From the NCBI RefSeq assembly GCF_035920445.1, contig NZ_CP109162.1:6572001-6636000 (forward strand): a stretch of DNA of 64,000 nt, given 5' to 3'. Positions 38,039-46,203 of the stretch are shown here, piece by piece. The position numbers and the translations under genes are program-made. How positions within the stretch are numbered: position 1 is the first letter of the stretch; the number at the start of each line of letters is the position of its first letter. The notes under the pieces were generated by a model. The model worked only from the letters and a program-made list of their open reading frames with translations, had not been told where the DNA came from and searched no databases. The DNA is from Nocardia sp. NBC_01730 (GTDB lineage Bacteria; Actinomycetota; Actinomycetes; Mycobacteriales; Mycobacteriaceae).

Positions 38039-38272
38039 AGCGTGCCGAACAAGTTCGGCACCACCCTTCTCAGGTGTGCCTTGCCGTTGTCGGGCAGAGG
38101 TTCCTGCTTCATCGAGCTCAGTTCCAGCAGACCGGCAAGTGGTCCGGCAGACGCCGAACTCTCCGCAGGCTTTGTTGACCCGCGCCTGGCGGCCCGGAGC
38201 ACCGTTTGCGACGCAAGACCGCCGTACGGCGGGGCACCGACAAGTTTGTTCGAGGCAATCCAGGAGCCGGCG
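38039..38272 (+). other. Unusual 234-bp cydA-cydB spacer with palindrome
   Basis: cydA and cydB are normally nearly contiguous. Here 234 bases separate them. A perfect palindrome GTGCCGAAC-AA-GTTCGGCAC at 38044-38063 lies just after the cydA stop. A long frame through the spacer is open and in frame with cydB but shows no CydB-like sequence. The spacer may be a small inserted element or a processing/attenuation site. Confidence 0.55.
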
Positions 38273-39304
38273 ATGAGTTTGCAAGAGTTCTGGTTCGTGC
38301 TGATCGGCGTGCTGTTCACCGGCTACTTCGTGCTGGAGGGCTTCGACTTCGGCGTCGGCATGCTCATGCCGATCCTCGGGAAGGGGTCCGACGCGCGACG
38401 ACGTGTGGTGCTCAACACGATCGGGCCCGTGTGGGACGCCAACGAGGTCTGGCTGCTGACCGCGGCTGGCGCGATGTTCGCGGCCTTCCCGGAGTGGTAC
38501 GCCAGCCTGTTCTCCGGCTTCTATCTCGCGCTGCTGCTGCTGCTCGTCGCGCTGATCCTGCGCATCTGCGCCATCGAATACCGCGGCAAGATCAACGATC
38601 CGCGCTGGCGGGCCCGCTGCGACCTCGGCATCGGCATCGGTTCCTGGATACCGGCCATCGCCTGGGGCTGGGTGTTCGCCAACGTGGTGCACGGGGTTCC
38701 GCTGAACGAGAAGAAGCAGTTCGCGGGCACGGTGTGGGATCTGTTCGGGCCGTACGCCTTGCTCGGTGGGTTGGCGACGGCGTTACTGTTCGCGCTGCAC
38801 GGCGCGATGTTCCTGGTGCTCAAGACCGGCGGGGAGGTGCGCGACGACGCGCGGCGCACGGCCCGGCTGCTGCTGGTGCCCGCCATGGTCGTGGTCGGCG
38901 CGTTCGGGCTGTGGACCCAGCTTGCCTACGGCACCGGGTGGACCTGGATTCCGTTGGTGCCGACCGTGCTCGGGCTCGCTATCGCGGCGGCGGCCGACTT
39001 CGCCCACCGCGACGGGTGGGCGTTCACCGGGACCACCGTGACCGTGGCGGCCGCCACCGCGCTGCTGTTCGGGTCGCTGTTCCCGAATGTGCTTCCCTCG
39101 ACCCTCGATTCGGCGTTCGACCTGACCATCCACAACGCCTCCTCGACGCCATACACGCTGAAGGTGATGAGCTGGGCGGCGGTGCTCGTCACCCCGGTTG
39201 TGCTGGTCTACCAGGGCTGGACGTACTGGGTGTTCCGGAAGCGCGTCACAGTCGAGCAGATCCCAGCCCCGATCGGCCTTCCGCTGGGACCGGTGGAGGA
39301 CTGA
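38273..39304 (+). CDS. cydB: Cytochrome bd oxidase subunit II
   Basis: 343-residue polytopic partner of CydA, needed for heme binding and proton access. The N-terminus LQEFWFVLIGVLFTGYFVLEGFDFGVGM (recognisable parts: FWFVLIG, GYFVLEGFDFGVGML) and VVLNTIGPVWDANEVWLL are diagnostic, followed by nine TMs. The ATG at 38273 has AGGAGCC upstream; the upstream in-frame extension is rejected. The stop is four bases before cydD. Confidence 0.96.
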   Translation: MSLQEFWFVLIGVLFTGYFVLEGFDFGVGMLMPILGKGSDARRRVVLNTIGPVWDANEVWLLTAAGAMFAAFPEWYASLFSGFYLALLLLLVALILRICAIEYRGKINDPRWRARCDLGIGIGSWIPAIAWGWVFANVVHGVPLNEKKQFAGTVWDLFGPYALLGGLATALLFALHGAMFLVLKTGGEVRDDARRTARLLLVPAMVVVGAFGLWTQLAYGTGWTWIPLVPTVLGLAIAAAADFAHRDGWAFTGTTVTVAAATALLFGSLFPNVLPSTLDSAFDLTIHNASSTPYTLKVMSWAAVLVTPVVLVYQGWTYWVFRKRVTVEQIPAPIGLPLGPVED

Positions 39305-39308
39305 CGCC

Positions 39309-41102
39309 ATGGCCCGTCCTCCGATCGATCCGCGCCTGTGGCGGTACGCCCGCTCGGCCCGCCGCTACCTGGTGCTGAGCGTCGGTCTGTCGCTGGTGAT
39401 CACCGGTTCGATCGTGGTCGCGGCGGTCATGCTCGGACGGGTGCTCGCGGGAGTTGTCACCGACCCCGGCCGCCGCACCCTGGGCGCGTGGACACTCGAG
39501 CTAGCCGTGCTCGCACTCGCGATCGTGGGCCGGGTGCTCGCCACGTGGATCCAGTCCAGGCTGGCACACCGGGCGGGCGCGAGTGTGGTGGCGGAGCTCG
39601 AAACGGCGGTGCTCGCAGCCGGCGCGCGGCTGACTCCGCGCGAACTGGATACGCGTCGAACCGAATTGGCGGTGGTCGTCGGCACCGGGCTGTCGGGACT
39701 GCGCGGCTACCTCGTCGGCTATCTGCCCGCCCTCCTGCTCGCGGTGCTCGTCCCGCCGATCGTGCTGGCCGTCATCGCGTTGCACGACCTGACCTCCGGC
39801 GTGATCGCGGTGCTCACGCTGCCGCTGATCCCGGTGTTCATGATCCTCATCGGGCTGCTGACGCAGGGGCGGGCCGAGGCCACGCTCACGGCGACGACCC
39901 GGCTTTCGGATCAATTGCTCGACCTGTTCGCGGGTATGCCGACGTTGCGGGCGCTCGGCCGCGAGACCAGCACCGCGGAATCCTTTCCGGCAGAGCCTTC
40001 CTCGCAAGTCCGGCAGCGCGGCGACGGTTCGAGTTCGCCGGAGAGCGGTGCGGGCACTATGCAGTATCGCGTACGGGATCTCGGCGAGGCGCTGCGGCAG
40101 CGCACCATGCGCGCCCTGCGCATCGCCTTCCTGTCGTCGATGGTGCTGGAGATGCTCGCGACCCTGAGTGTGGCGCTGATCGCGGTCTCCATCGGGCTGC
40201 GTCTCGTGTTCGGCGAGATGAGTTTGTATGCGGGCTTGGTCGCCCTCGTGCTGGCCCCGGAGGTGTATCTGCCGCTGCGGATGGTCGGTGAGCGTTTCCA
40301 TGCCGCACAGGATGGAATGGCGGCCGCGGACAAGGCATTCGCCGTCCTCGAGTCGGCACCCGACGCGTCAGATGCGTCCGGCGGTCTCGCGCCGGACGAT
40401 TGGGCGGCCGGATCGATCGAGCTGCGGGATCTGTCGGTACGGGCGCGGGACGGGGTCGCGCCCGCGGGGTTGTCGGCTGTTGTGCGGCCTGGCGCGGTCA
40501 CCGTGCTGACCGGACCCAACGGCAGCGGGAAATCGACGGCGGTGCAGGCGATCCTCGGTCTCCTCGCACCGGAGCGTGGTTCGGTGACCTGCGACGGCGT
40601 CGACGTACGCGACCTGGACCCGGACCGCTGGTGGGCGCGTGTGGCGTGGCTTCCGCAGCGACCGGTGCTGGTACCGGGAACCCTGCGGGACAACCTCGAG
40701 CTGCTCGGCGCGCGAGCCGTGCGTCCGGCCACACGCGGACCGGCCTGCGTTCTCGATGACCTCGAAGCGGCCTGTGCCGCCACCGGTTTCGATGCCGTGC
40801 TCGACGATCTGCCGGACCGCTGGGACACCATGGTCGGTCCCGGTGGCGTGGGTCTGTCACTCGGTCAGCGCCAACGTCTCGCGCTGACCAGGGTGCTCGC
40901 CGCCGACCGCCCGATCCTGCTGCTCGACGAGCCGACCGCGCACCTTGACGCCGCGAGCGTTTCGGCCGTGCTGGCGGCGCTGCGGGGGCGGGCGCGCGCG
41001 GGCGCGACGGTGGTCGTCATCGGACATCACCCCACGGTTCTCGCCGCGGCCGACTACGTCGTCCAGGTGCGTGCCGATCACGGAGCGGCGGTGGTTCGAT
41101 GA
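39309..41102 (+). CDS. cydD: Thiol reductant ABC exporter subunit CydD
   Basis: 597 residues: six TMs (residues about 20-300) and an ABC ATPase domain with Walker A GPNGSGKST, signature LSLGQRQRLALTR and Walker B PILLLDEPTAHLD. CydDC exports glutathione/cysteine, or in newer work loads heme, and is needed to assemble cytochrome bd. Here it follows cydAB directly and overlaps cydC by four bases (ATGA), giving the standard order cydABDC. Confidence 0.94.
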   Translation: MARPPIDPRLWRYARSARRYLVLSVGLSLVITGSIVVAAVMLGRVLAGVVTDPGRRTLGAWTLELAVLALAIVGRVLATWIQSRLAHRAGASVVAELETAVLAAGARLTPRELDTRRTELAVVVGTGLSGLRGYLVGYLPALLLAVLVPPIVLAVIALHDLTSGVIAVLTLPLIPVFMILIGLLTQGRAEATLTATTRLSDQLLDLFAGMPTLRALGRETSTAESFPAEPSSQVRQRGDGSSSPESGAGTMQYRVRDLGEALRQRTMRALRIAFLSSMVLEMLATLSVALIAVSIGLRLVFGEMSLYAGLVALVLAPEVYLPLRMVGERFHAAQDGMAAADKAFAVLESAPDASDASGGLAPDDWAAGSIELRDLSVRARDGVAPAGLSAVVRPGAVTVLTGPNGSGKSTAVQAILGLLAPERGSVTCDGVDVRDLDPDRWWARVAWLPQRPVLVPGTLRDNLELLGARAVRPATRGPACVLDDLEAACAATGFDAVLDDLPDRWDTMVGPGGVGLSLGQRQRLALTRVLAADRPILLLDEPTAHLDAASVSAVLAALRGRARAGATVVVIGHHPTVLAAADYVVQVRADHGAAVVR

Positions 41103-42919
41103 ACGCGTTGTCCGCGCGGAAGTTCTTTCCTGGCACACATCGAGCCCGGCGCGGGCCGGAAGGCAGGCGTGCGACGACGGACACGACGCGGACCGCTCCG
41201 CGCGGTGCGGGCAGCACCCTGCTCGGCGACCTACGCCGAATGTGGGCGCTGCTGGAGCTGTCCCCCTGGCGGGTCACGGTGGCGATCACGTGGGGCGTGC
41301 TCGCGCTGGGCAGCGGCCTCGGTCTCGCGGCACTGGCCGCCTGGCTCATCGCCCGCGCCTGGCAGATGCCGCCGGTGCTCGACCTGAGCATTGCCGTCGT
41401 CACGGTGCGCGCCCTCGGCATCTCCCGCGGCCTTTGCCGCTACCTCGAACGCCTCACCACCCACGATGTCGCCCTGCGGGCCATGACAACGGCGCGGACG
41501 ACGGTCTACCGCACGCTGGCCCGCTCCGATTTCTGGCTGCGCAGGCCGAGGACTTCCGGCAGCGACTCCGAGGGGTCGCGAGGGCGTGCTGGTTCCACTC
41601 CGCCGCGCAGGGGGGATCTCCTCGTTCGGATCGGCAGTGACATCGACGATCTGGGCGCGGTCGTGGTGCGTGCGTTCGTGCCCGTCGCGGTCGCCGTCGT
41701 GCTTGCCGTCGCGGGGGTGGGCCTGCTGGCAACCATCTCGGTGGTCGCGGCCGCGATTCTGGCCGGTGCGCTTGCGCTGTCGGGCATCGTCGCACCGTGG
41801 CTGTCGGCCAGAGCGGCCCGCGCCGCAGAGCGTGCCGTGCGCGCGGACCGTGCCGAGTTCACCGCGCAGGCCCTCACGATCCTCGACCACGCGCCCGAGC
41901 TGCGTGTTGCCGGGCGCCTCGACGCTGCCATGGGCGCCGCCGCGGACGCGTCGCGCCGGGCTGTCGCCGCGGAAGACACCGCGGCCTCGCGCGGCGCGTG
42001 GTCGGCAGCGGCCACACCACTCTCGATCGGCGTCAGCGTCATCGGCGCCCTGCTGATCGGTATCACCCTCTACGGCCCGTACGGCGGGACCGCAGGCGCG
42101 ATGACCCCGATGGCGCTGGTCGTGCTCGTCTTGCTGCCGCTCTCGGCTTTCGAGGCGGTCGGCCCGCTGCCCGCGGCGGCACAGGCGCTGACAACCGCCC
42201 GCGCGGCTCTGCACCGCCTGGTCCACTTCGAAAAAGCACTGGCTGCCCGCGGCGCGTGGAACACCGGCTCGCCGAGGACCGATCGGCCCGACCACGGCCT
42301 CACCGCGGCGGCTGTGGCCGGTCGGTCCGAGGAGGGTCCTGCCGCGGTGGAGTTGCCGGAGGGGCGCCGGGTCGCCGTTGTCGGCCCGAGCGGCGCAGGG
42401 AAGACCACCTTGCTGATGGCATGGGCGGGGCTGTTCGACACTCCCCGTCCCGGTGTCACCTTCTTCGCCGAGGACGCGCACCTGTTCGGCACGTCCGTCC
42501 TGGAGAACCTGCGCGTCGCCCGCGGCGACCTCACCGTCGCGGAGGCCGAAACCACCTTGCGCGCAGTCGGTCTCGGCGACTGGCTGGATTCTCTGTCGGA
42601 TGGCGTGTGCACCGACCTGGTCGGGGGAGCGGCCGCCGTCTCCGGCGGCCAGCGCCGCCGTATCCTGCTCGCGCGCGCCCTGGTCGCACCAGCACGAGTG
42701 TTGCTGCTCGACGAACCGACCGAGCATCTCGAGGCCGAAGCCGGTGCCTGCCTGCTGCGGGATCTGCTGGACGCCGAAAGCGGCCTCGTCGAACCGGATC
42801 GGATCGTTGTTGTCGTCACACATCAACTGCCACAAGATCATCGCGCCGACACGGTGCTGCGGATCGCTGCATCGGGCCAGGTGACTACCGATTTCCGGGC
42901 TCAGGGCGCGCCTGTTTAG
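41099..42919 (+). CDS. cydC: Thiol reductant ABC exporter subunit CydC
   Basis: 606 residues, the second half of the heterodimeric CydDC transporter. The TM region starts LSPWRVTVAITWGVLALGSG, and the N-terminal 45 residues are hydrophilic and poorly conserved. ATPase motifs are GPSGAGKTTLL (Walker A), VSGGQRRRILLARAL (signature) and VLLLDEPTEHLE (Walker B). ATGA overlap with cydD implies coupled translation. The operon ends here; an 81-bp gap precedes a tiny ORF with a strong ribosome site. Confidence 0.93.
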   Translation: MNALSARKFFPGTHRARRGPEGRRATTDTTRTAPRGAGSTLLGDLRRMWALLELSPWRVTVAITWGVLALGSGLGLAALAAWLIARAWQMPPVLDLSIAVVTVRALGISRGLCRYLERLTTHDVALRAMTTARTTVYRTLARSDFWLRRPRTSGSDSEGSRGRAGSTPPRRGDLLVRIGSDIDDLGAVVVRAFVPVAVAVVLAVAGVGLLATISVVAAAILAGALALSGIVAPWLSARAARAAERAVRADRAEFTAQALTILDHAPELRVAGRLDAAMGAAADASRRAVAAEDTAASRGAWSAAATPLSIGVSVIGALLIGITLYGPYGGTAGAMTPMALVVLVLLPLSAFEAVGPLPAAAQALTTARAALHRLVHFEKALAARGAWNTGSPRTDRPDHGLTAAAVAGRSEEGPAAVELPEGRRVAVVGPSGAGKTTLLMAWAGLFDTPRPGVTFFAEDAHLFGTSVLENLRVARGDLTVAEAETTLRAVGLGDWLDSLSDGVCTDLVGGAAAVSGGQRRRILLARALVAPARVLLLDEPTEHLEAEAGACLLRDLLDAESGLVEPDRIVVVVTHQLPQDHRADTVLRIAASGQVTTDFRAQGAPV

Positions 42920-42999
42920 GCTCAGCGAGAAATTCCGTTGCCGACGCGCTGACACCTCGCTAGATTCGTTCGTACACGAGGAAGGAGGTGGTTCGAAGA

Positions 43000-43038
43000 A
43001 TGGTTATTCATAGGACACGTGAGGTGGCTGTCCGCTAG
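43000..43038 (+). CDS. Possible 12-residue leader peptide with perfect Shine-Dalgarno
   Basis: ATG at 43000, stop TAG at 43036-43038, product MVIHRTREVAVR. The upstream GAAGGAGGTG (42981-42990) is a near-perfect anti-16S match, far stronger than at most genes in this window. The stop codon lies in the loop of a GGTGGC/GCCACC hairpin (43023-43045), and a large terminator-like structure follows at 43101-43177. This is the layout of an attenuator leader, but no plus-strand gene follows. It could also be a regulatory RNA. I do not recognise a known family. Confidence 0.5.
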   Translation: MVIHRTREVAVR

Positions 43039-43100
43039 CGCCACCGCTGCAGGTGGATTCCGCCCGCGCGAGCGCTGAGCGAAATCCAGGCAGTCACCCG

Positions 43101-43177
43101 ACCCCCGAGCCCCGGTCTGTCCGACCGGGACCGCGTGAGTTGCATCCGCGGTCATGGCTCGGGGGTTGTTCTTTTCT
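43101..43177 (+). terminator. Three-way-junction terminator-like structure downstream of cydABDC
   Basis: Outer stem ACCCCCGAGCC (43101-43111) with 43156-43166. It encloses two hairpins: CCGGTC/GACCGG at 43112-43128 and ACCGCG/CGCGGT at 43130-43152. The outer stem is followed by the T-rich TTGTTCTTTTCT. It probably ends transcription from cydABDC or from the small leader-like unit. Confidence 0.7.
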
Positions 43178-43190
43178 GCTGAGCTACGAG

Positions 43191-43352
43191 AGAGGTGGCA
43201 CCGCCGGTCCCCTTTCGCTAACGCGACAACTGATTTCGTCAGTACATGGGTAACTCGCCGGGTACGCCCAGAACTCGAGTGATACTCAACGCAGGACCTG
43301 AACGCAAATCCCGCGCCACTCGACTAGTACGGCCTAAGGACCCGGAGAGGCG
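43191..43352 (-). repeat. Right arm of 162-bp inverted repeat flanking the cyd cluster
   Basis: Inverted partner of 36199-36360, same length, about 86% identical. It ends two bases before the stop codon of the minus-strand nitrobindin-like gene. Its inner end, GAGAGGTGGCACCGCCGG, superficially resembles the T-box motif, but the rest of a T-box leader is not visible. Confidence 0.88.
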
Positions 43353-43354
43353 GA

Positions 43355-44062
43355 TCAGCCGATGTACCGCTGAAGGCGGGCCGAGAGGCGGGGCTCGAGC
43401 GGCCCGTCGGCTACGACCCGTTCTTCGACGTAGGCCAAGTCGCCGCCCTCGACGATGCCGTAGAGGCGCTTGGCGCCGCCGACCACGATGCCTGATTGGC
43501 TACGGATCACCACGTCGGTGGCCAGCTCCCAGGACGACTGCGTGAGGGCTTGACCGTAGAACAGCTCGACGATGCCGGTGCTGTGCGTGAGCAGCAGCTC
43601 GATGACCTCGTCGTTGCCGTCGACGCCGACCCGCCAGAAGCCGCTTTCGCGCAGGTCGGGGCCGTTGTAGCTGCCGTCGGAGTCGATGACCCAGGAACGG
43701 GATTCCCAGCAGAGATAGTCGCCGCCGTCGTGTGAGACGACGATCTGCTGGCCGAACCGGTAGTCGCCGCGCTCGGGATCGTTGCCCTCGCCTTCGCCGC
43801 GCCACACACCGACCAGCGGCAGTAGCGCGAGCATCGAGGAACTCAGGTCGGGCCCGAGCCGCAGGTTCGCGGTGTCGTCGGGCAGCGGAAGTTCCGGTAG
43901 GACCGGAATGTTGCGGACACCCGTCGATTTCGCCCGTTCGGCGGCATCGGCGACGGACCGGTCGCCGCCGAGGCGACCAGGGGATTGGGCCGGAGCGTTG
44001 CCGTTCAGTTGTTCACTCGCTCGCTCGGCCGGGTTGGAACCTTCGCTCGCGAGTTCGCTCAT
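43355..44062 (-). CDS. Ferric nitrobindin-like protein (FABP-like beta-barrel)
   Basis: 235 residues. A hydrophilic N-terminal 60 residues lead into the nitrobindin beta-barrel with the family start [32 protein letters not shown] and TGIVELFYG. Nitrobindins bind heme and act on nitric oxide or peroxynitrite. The C-terminal block reads [10 protein letters not shown], where heme-binding members carry a histidine at the arginine position as I recall the family, so this copy may not ligate heme normally (inference). Equivalent to Rv0813c. Its ATG overlaps the stop of a tiny upstream membrane ORF. Confidence 0.88.
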   Translation of the reverse strand: MSELASEGSNPAERASEQLNGNAPAQSPGRLGGDRSVADAAERAKSTGVRNIPVLPELPLPDDTANLRLGPDLSSSMLALLPLVGVWRGEGEGNDPERGDYRFGQQIVVSHDGGDYLCWESRSWVIDSDGSYNGPDLRESGFWRVGVDGNDEVIELLLTHSTGIVELFYGQALTQSSWELATDVVIRSQSGIVVGGAKRLYGIVEGGDLAYVEERVVADGPLEPRLSARLQRYIG

Positions 44063-44154
44063 GATTCGGTGAACAGGCGGTAGAAGACGTACAGCCCGAA
44101 CCAGCCGATCAGTACGGCCACAGCCACCAGCAGAATCTCGAAGAAGACGACCAC
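44059..44154 (-). CDS. Small single-span membrane protein upstream of nitrobindin-like gene
   Basis: 31 residues starting at a GTG (44154): [18 protein letters not shown] then [13 protein letters not shown]. Almost the whole length is one hydrophobic helix with a short charged C-terminus. The stop overlaps the nitrobindin-like ATG (ATGA), a hallmark of coupled translation and strong support that the ORF is real. No clear ribosome site precedes the GTG. The function is unknown; it could anchor or regulate its neighbour. It resembles small bd-oxidase-type subunits only in size. Confidence 0.62.
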   Translation of the reverse strand: MVVFFEILLVAVAVLIGWFGLYVFYRLFTES

Positions 44155-44230
44155 ATTTGGAGTCTAACGACATCCGCGCCGCCGCACGCAAACGGCCCCG
44201 GTGCTTCCCGTCATAGGCGGCGGTCGGACG

Positions 44231-44330
44231 TTCGTCCGTCCGAGCGCTCTGAGCGTCGTCGGAAGCGTTCGTCCGTCCGAGCGCTCTGAGCGTCGTCGGA
44301 AGGGTTTGTCCGTCCGGGCGCTCTGATGGG
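44231..44330 (+). repeat. 37-bp tandem repeat, about 2.7 copies
   Basis: Units at 44231-44267 and 44268-44304 are identical except near the end, and a third partial unit runs 44305-44330. Each contains GTCCGTCCGAGCGCTCTGAG. It lies between the DUF1416 gene 3' end (44361) and the small membrane ORF. The head-to-tail layout with no spacers excludes CRISPR. Confidence 0.85.
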
Positions 44331-44360
44331 AAGACCGGGACCGTGCTCGCGTGCGGTCGC

Positions 44361-44666
44361 TTACTTGGCGACCGCGACGTCCACAGAGTGGATGCCCGCG
44401 CCTTCGGGGCGAACCTCGGCGGAACCGTTGCCCGAAGAGGACAGCGCCCGGACGGTCCACGCGCCAGGAGCGGCGAAGAACCGGAAGTCGCCGGTGCCCG
44501 AGGCGACGACCTCGGCGGTGAAATCACCGTTGCCGTCGAGCAGGCGCACGAACGCGCCGCCGACCGGCTGACCGTCGATGCTCAGGACACGGCCGGTGAT
44601 GACCGTCTCCTTCTCCACGTCGACGCCGGCCGGGATGGCCTGACCCTGGGTAGGTGCTGCACACAT
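44361..44666 (-). CDS. sseC: DUF1416 protein (SseC-type)
   Basis: 101 residues matching the actinobacterial DUF1416 family always found beside thiosulfate sulfurtransferase genes. Blocks: [37 protein letters not shown] and [15 protein letters not shown]. The fold looks like a small carboxypeptidase-regulatory-type beta-sandwich. A role in sulfur transfer is assumed from context (named sseC2 in M. tuberculosis). It is five bases downstream of cysA, in the same operon. Confidence 0.9.
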   Translation of the reverse strand: MCAAPTQGQAIPAGVDVEKETVITGRVLSIDGQPVGGAFVRLLDGNGDFTAEVVASGTGDFRFFAAPGAWTVRALSSSGNGSAEVRPEGAGIHSVDVAVAK

Positions 44667-44671
44667 GTTGA

Positions 44672-45505
44672 TTACTCTCCCAACTCGATCGGTGCGCCGA
44701 CGAGGGAGCCGTACTCGGTCCAGCTCCCGTCGTAGTTCTTGACATTCTGGTGGCCGAGCAGTTCCTGCAGCACGAACCAGGTGTGCGAGGAACGCTCACC
44801 GATACGGCAGTACGCGATGGTGTCCTTCTCGCCGTCCAGGCCGGCTTCCTGGTAGATCTCGGTCAGCTCGGCGTCGGACTTGAAGGTGCCGTCCTCGTTC
44901 GCGGCTTTGCTCCACGGCACGTTGATCGCGCCGGGGATGTGGCCGGGACGCTGGCTCTGCTCCTGCGGAAGGTGCGCGGGCGCCAGGATCTTGCCGGAGA
45001 ACTCGTCCGGCGAACGGACGTCGACCAGGTTCTTGCTGCCGATGGCCGCGATGACCTCGTCACGGAACGCCCGGATCGATACATCGGGCGCGGACGCCTT
45101 GTACTGGGCGGCGGGGCGGTTCACAGCCGTGGTCGACAGCGGTCGGCCGTCGAGCTCCCACTTCTTGCGGCCACCGTCGAGCAGCTTGACATTGTTGTGG
45201 CCGTACAGCTTGAAGTACCAGTAGGCGTACGCGGCGAACCAGTTGTTGTTGCCGCCGTACAGGACGACCTCGTCGTCGTTCGAGATGCCACGCGCCGAGA
45301 GCAGGTCGGAGAACTGCTCCTGGTTCACGAAGTCGCGACGAACCTGATCCTGCAGGTCCTTCTTCCAGTCGAGCCGGACGGCACCCTCGATGTGCCCACC
45401 GTCGTAGGCGGAGGTGTCCTCGTCGACCTCGACGAAGACGACGCCGGGGGCGTTGAGGTTCTCTTCGGCCCAGTCAACGGAGACCAGGACATCGGAGCGA
45501 GCCAT
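44672..45505 (-). CDS. cysA: Thiosulfate sulfurtransferase (rhodanese)
   Basis: 277 residues with two rhodanese domains, the N-terminal one inactive and the C-terminal one with active-site Cys in YCRIGERSSHTW. LVSVDWAEENLNAPGVVFVE starts the protein, matching mycobacterial CysA2/CysA3. It transfers sulfane sulfur from thiosulfate to an acceptor and is cytosolic. It lies between DUF4395 and DUF1416 genes; the upstream polycysteine leader suggests cysteine-responsive attenuation of the unit. Confidence 0.94.
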   Translation of the reverse strand: MARSDVLVSVDWAEENLNAPGVVFVEVDEDTSAYDGGHIEGAVRLDWKKDLQDQVRRDFVNQEQFSDLLSARGISNDDEVVLYGGNNNWFAAYAYWYFKLYGHNNVKLLDGGRKKWELDGRPLSTTAVNRPAAQYKASAPDVSIRAFRDEVIAAIGSKNLVDVRSPDEFSGKILAPAHLPQEQSQRPGHIPGAINVPWSKAANEDGTFKSDAELTEIYQEAGLDGEKDTIAYCRIGERSSHTWFVLQELLGHQNVKNYDGSWTEYGSLVGAPIELGE

Positions 45506-45534
45506 TGTTTTCCTTTCAGAGATGACGTGCAGGG

Positions 45535-46080
45535 TCAGTTCGATGCCGGGGACCCGGCGGTGTGCGCGTCAGGCCTGGAGGCGGCAGGAACACCGCCAAC
45601 CGGACCAGTCCGGCGGAGGCGGGCGACCAGCGGATAAATCTGGCAACCCAGGCAGATCCCGAACGCCGCGTTCAGGAACGCCGCGAACAGGGCGAAGCCG
45701 GCGAATATCGCGCCGACGACTGTGGAGCCGAGCGTGAAGCCCAGCAGGCTGACGGCCGCGAAGACGAAGCCGAGCAGTTGTGCGAACCGCAGAGGGGCCA
45801 CCGGCTCGGTCTCGCTGGTCGGAGCAAGACGCGGCGCGACGAACGTCGCGTAGATCCGGCCGTACGGGTGGCGGCGCGGACCGATGGCGGCGCCGACAGC
45901 GAAGACGACCGCCTGCAGCGCGATGAGCACCGCGGCGGCGGCTGGGGAGAACGCGGCGGCGAGGAGGACCAGGACGAGGACGGCGGTGGTGACCCAGGCG
46001 GCGAACCGGGGGCCGCGGACATCGACCTGTGCGGCGGAATTGGCGAGATTTCGGGAAGTATTACTGGTCTCGATGGGCAT
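45535..46080 (-). CDS. DUF4395 membrane protein
   Basis: 181 residues with four TMs (AAWVTTAVLVLVLLAAAF, AAVLIALQAVVFAVGAA, LLGFVFAAVSLLGFTLG, AGFALFAAFLNAAFGICLGC) and a final CLGC redox-type motif. DUF4395 proteins are commonly encoded with sulfurtransferases or thioredoxin-like proteins. Likely partner roles are sulfur compound transport or membrane thiol exchange; this is inference. It is the first cistron after the polycysteine leader, 29 bases before cysA. Confidence 0.85.
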   Translation of the reverse strand: MPIETSNTSRNLANSAAQVDVRGPRFAAWVTTAVLVLVLLAAAFSPAAAAVLIALQAVVFAVGAAIGPRRHPYGRIYATFVAPRLAPTSETEPVAPLRFAQLLGFVFAAVSLLGFTLGSTVVGAIFAGFALFAAFLNAAFGICLGCQIYPLVARLRRTGPVGGVPAASRPDAHTAGSPASN

Positions 46081-46203
46081 TGTGCGTACTCCTGCGCTGA
46101 AAATGTCGAATGACTGGAAAGTTGCCAGTCCGCCGGAGGATCTACGAGATCACTCGCGCGGCAGACAGCGGTCGGCGTCAGGAAATCCGGGGAAGCCGAC
46201 CGA

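Noticed and set aside
38042..38272. N-terminal extension of CydB through the cydA-cydB spacer
   Set aside because: CydB homology begins exactly at the ATG 38273 with its own ribosome site; the extension has no family similarity.
43191..43352. T-box riboswitch call
   Set aside because: Only the short core motif matches; no stem I, specifier loop or downstream amino-acid gene is visible, so it is kept only as a low-interest observation.
44231..44330. CRISPR array
   Set aside because: Units are directly adjacent with no unique spacers and no cas genes are nearby.
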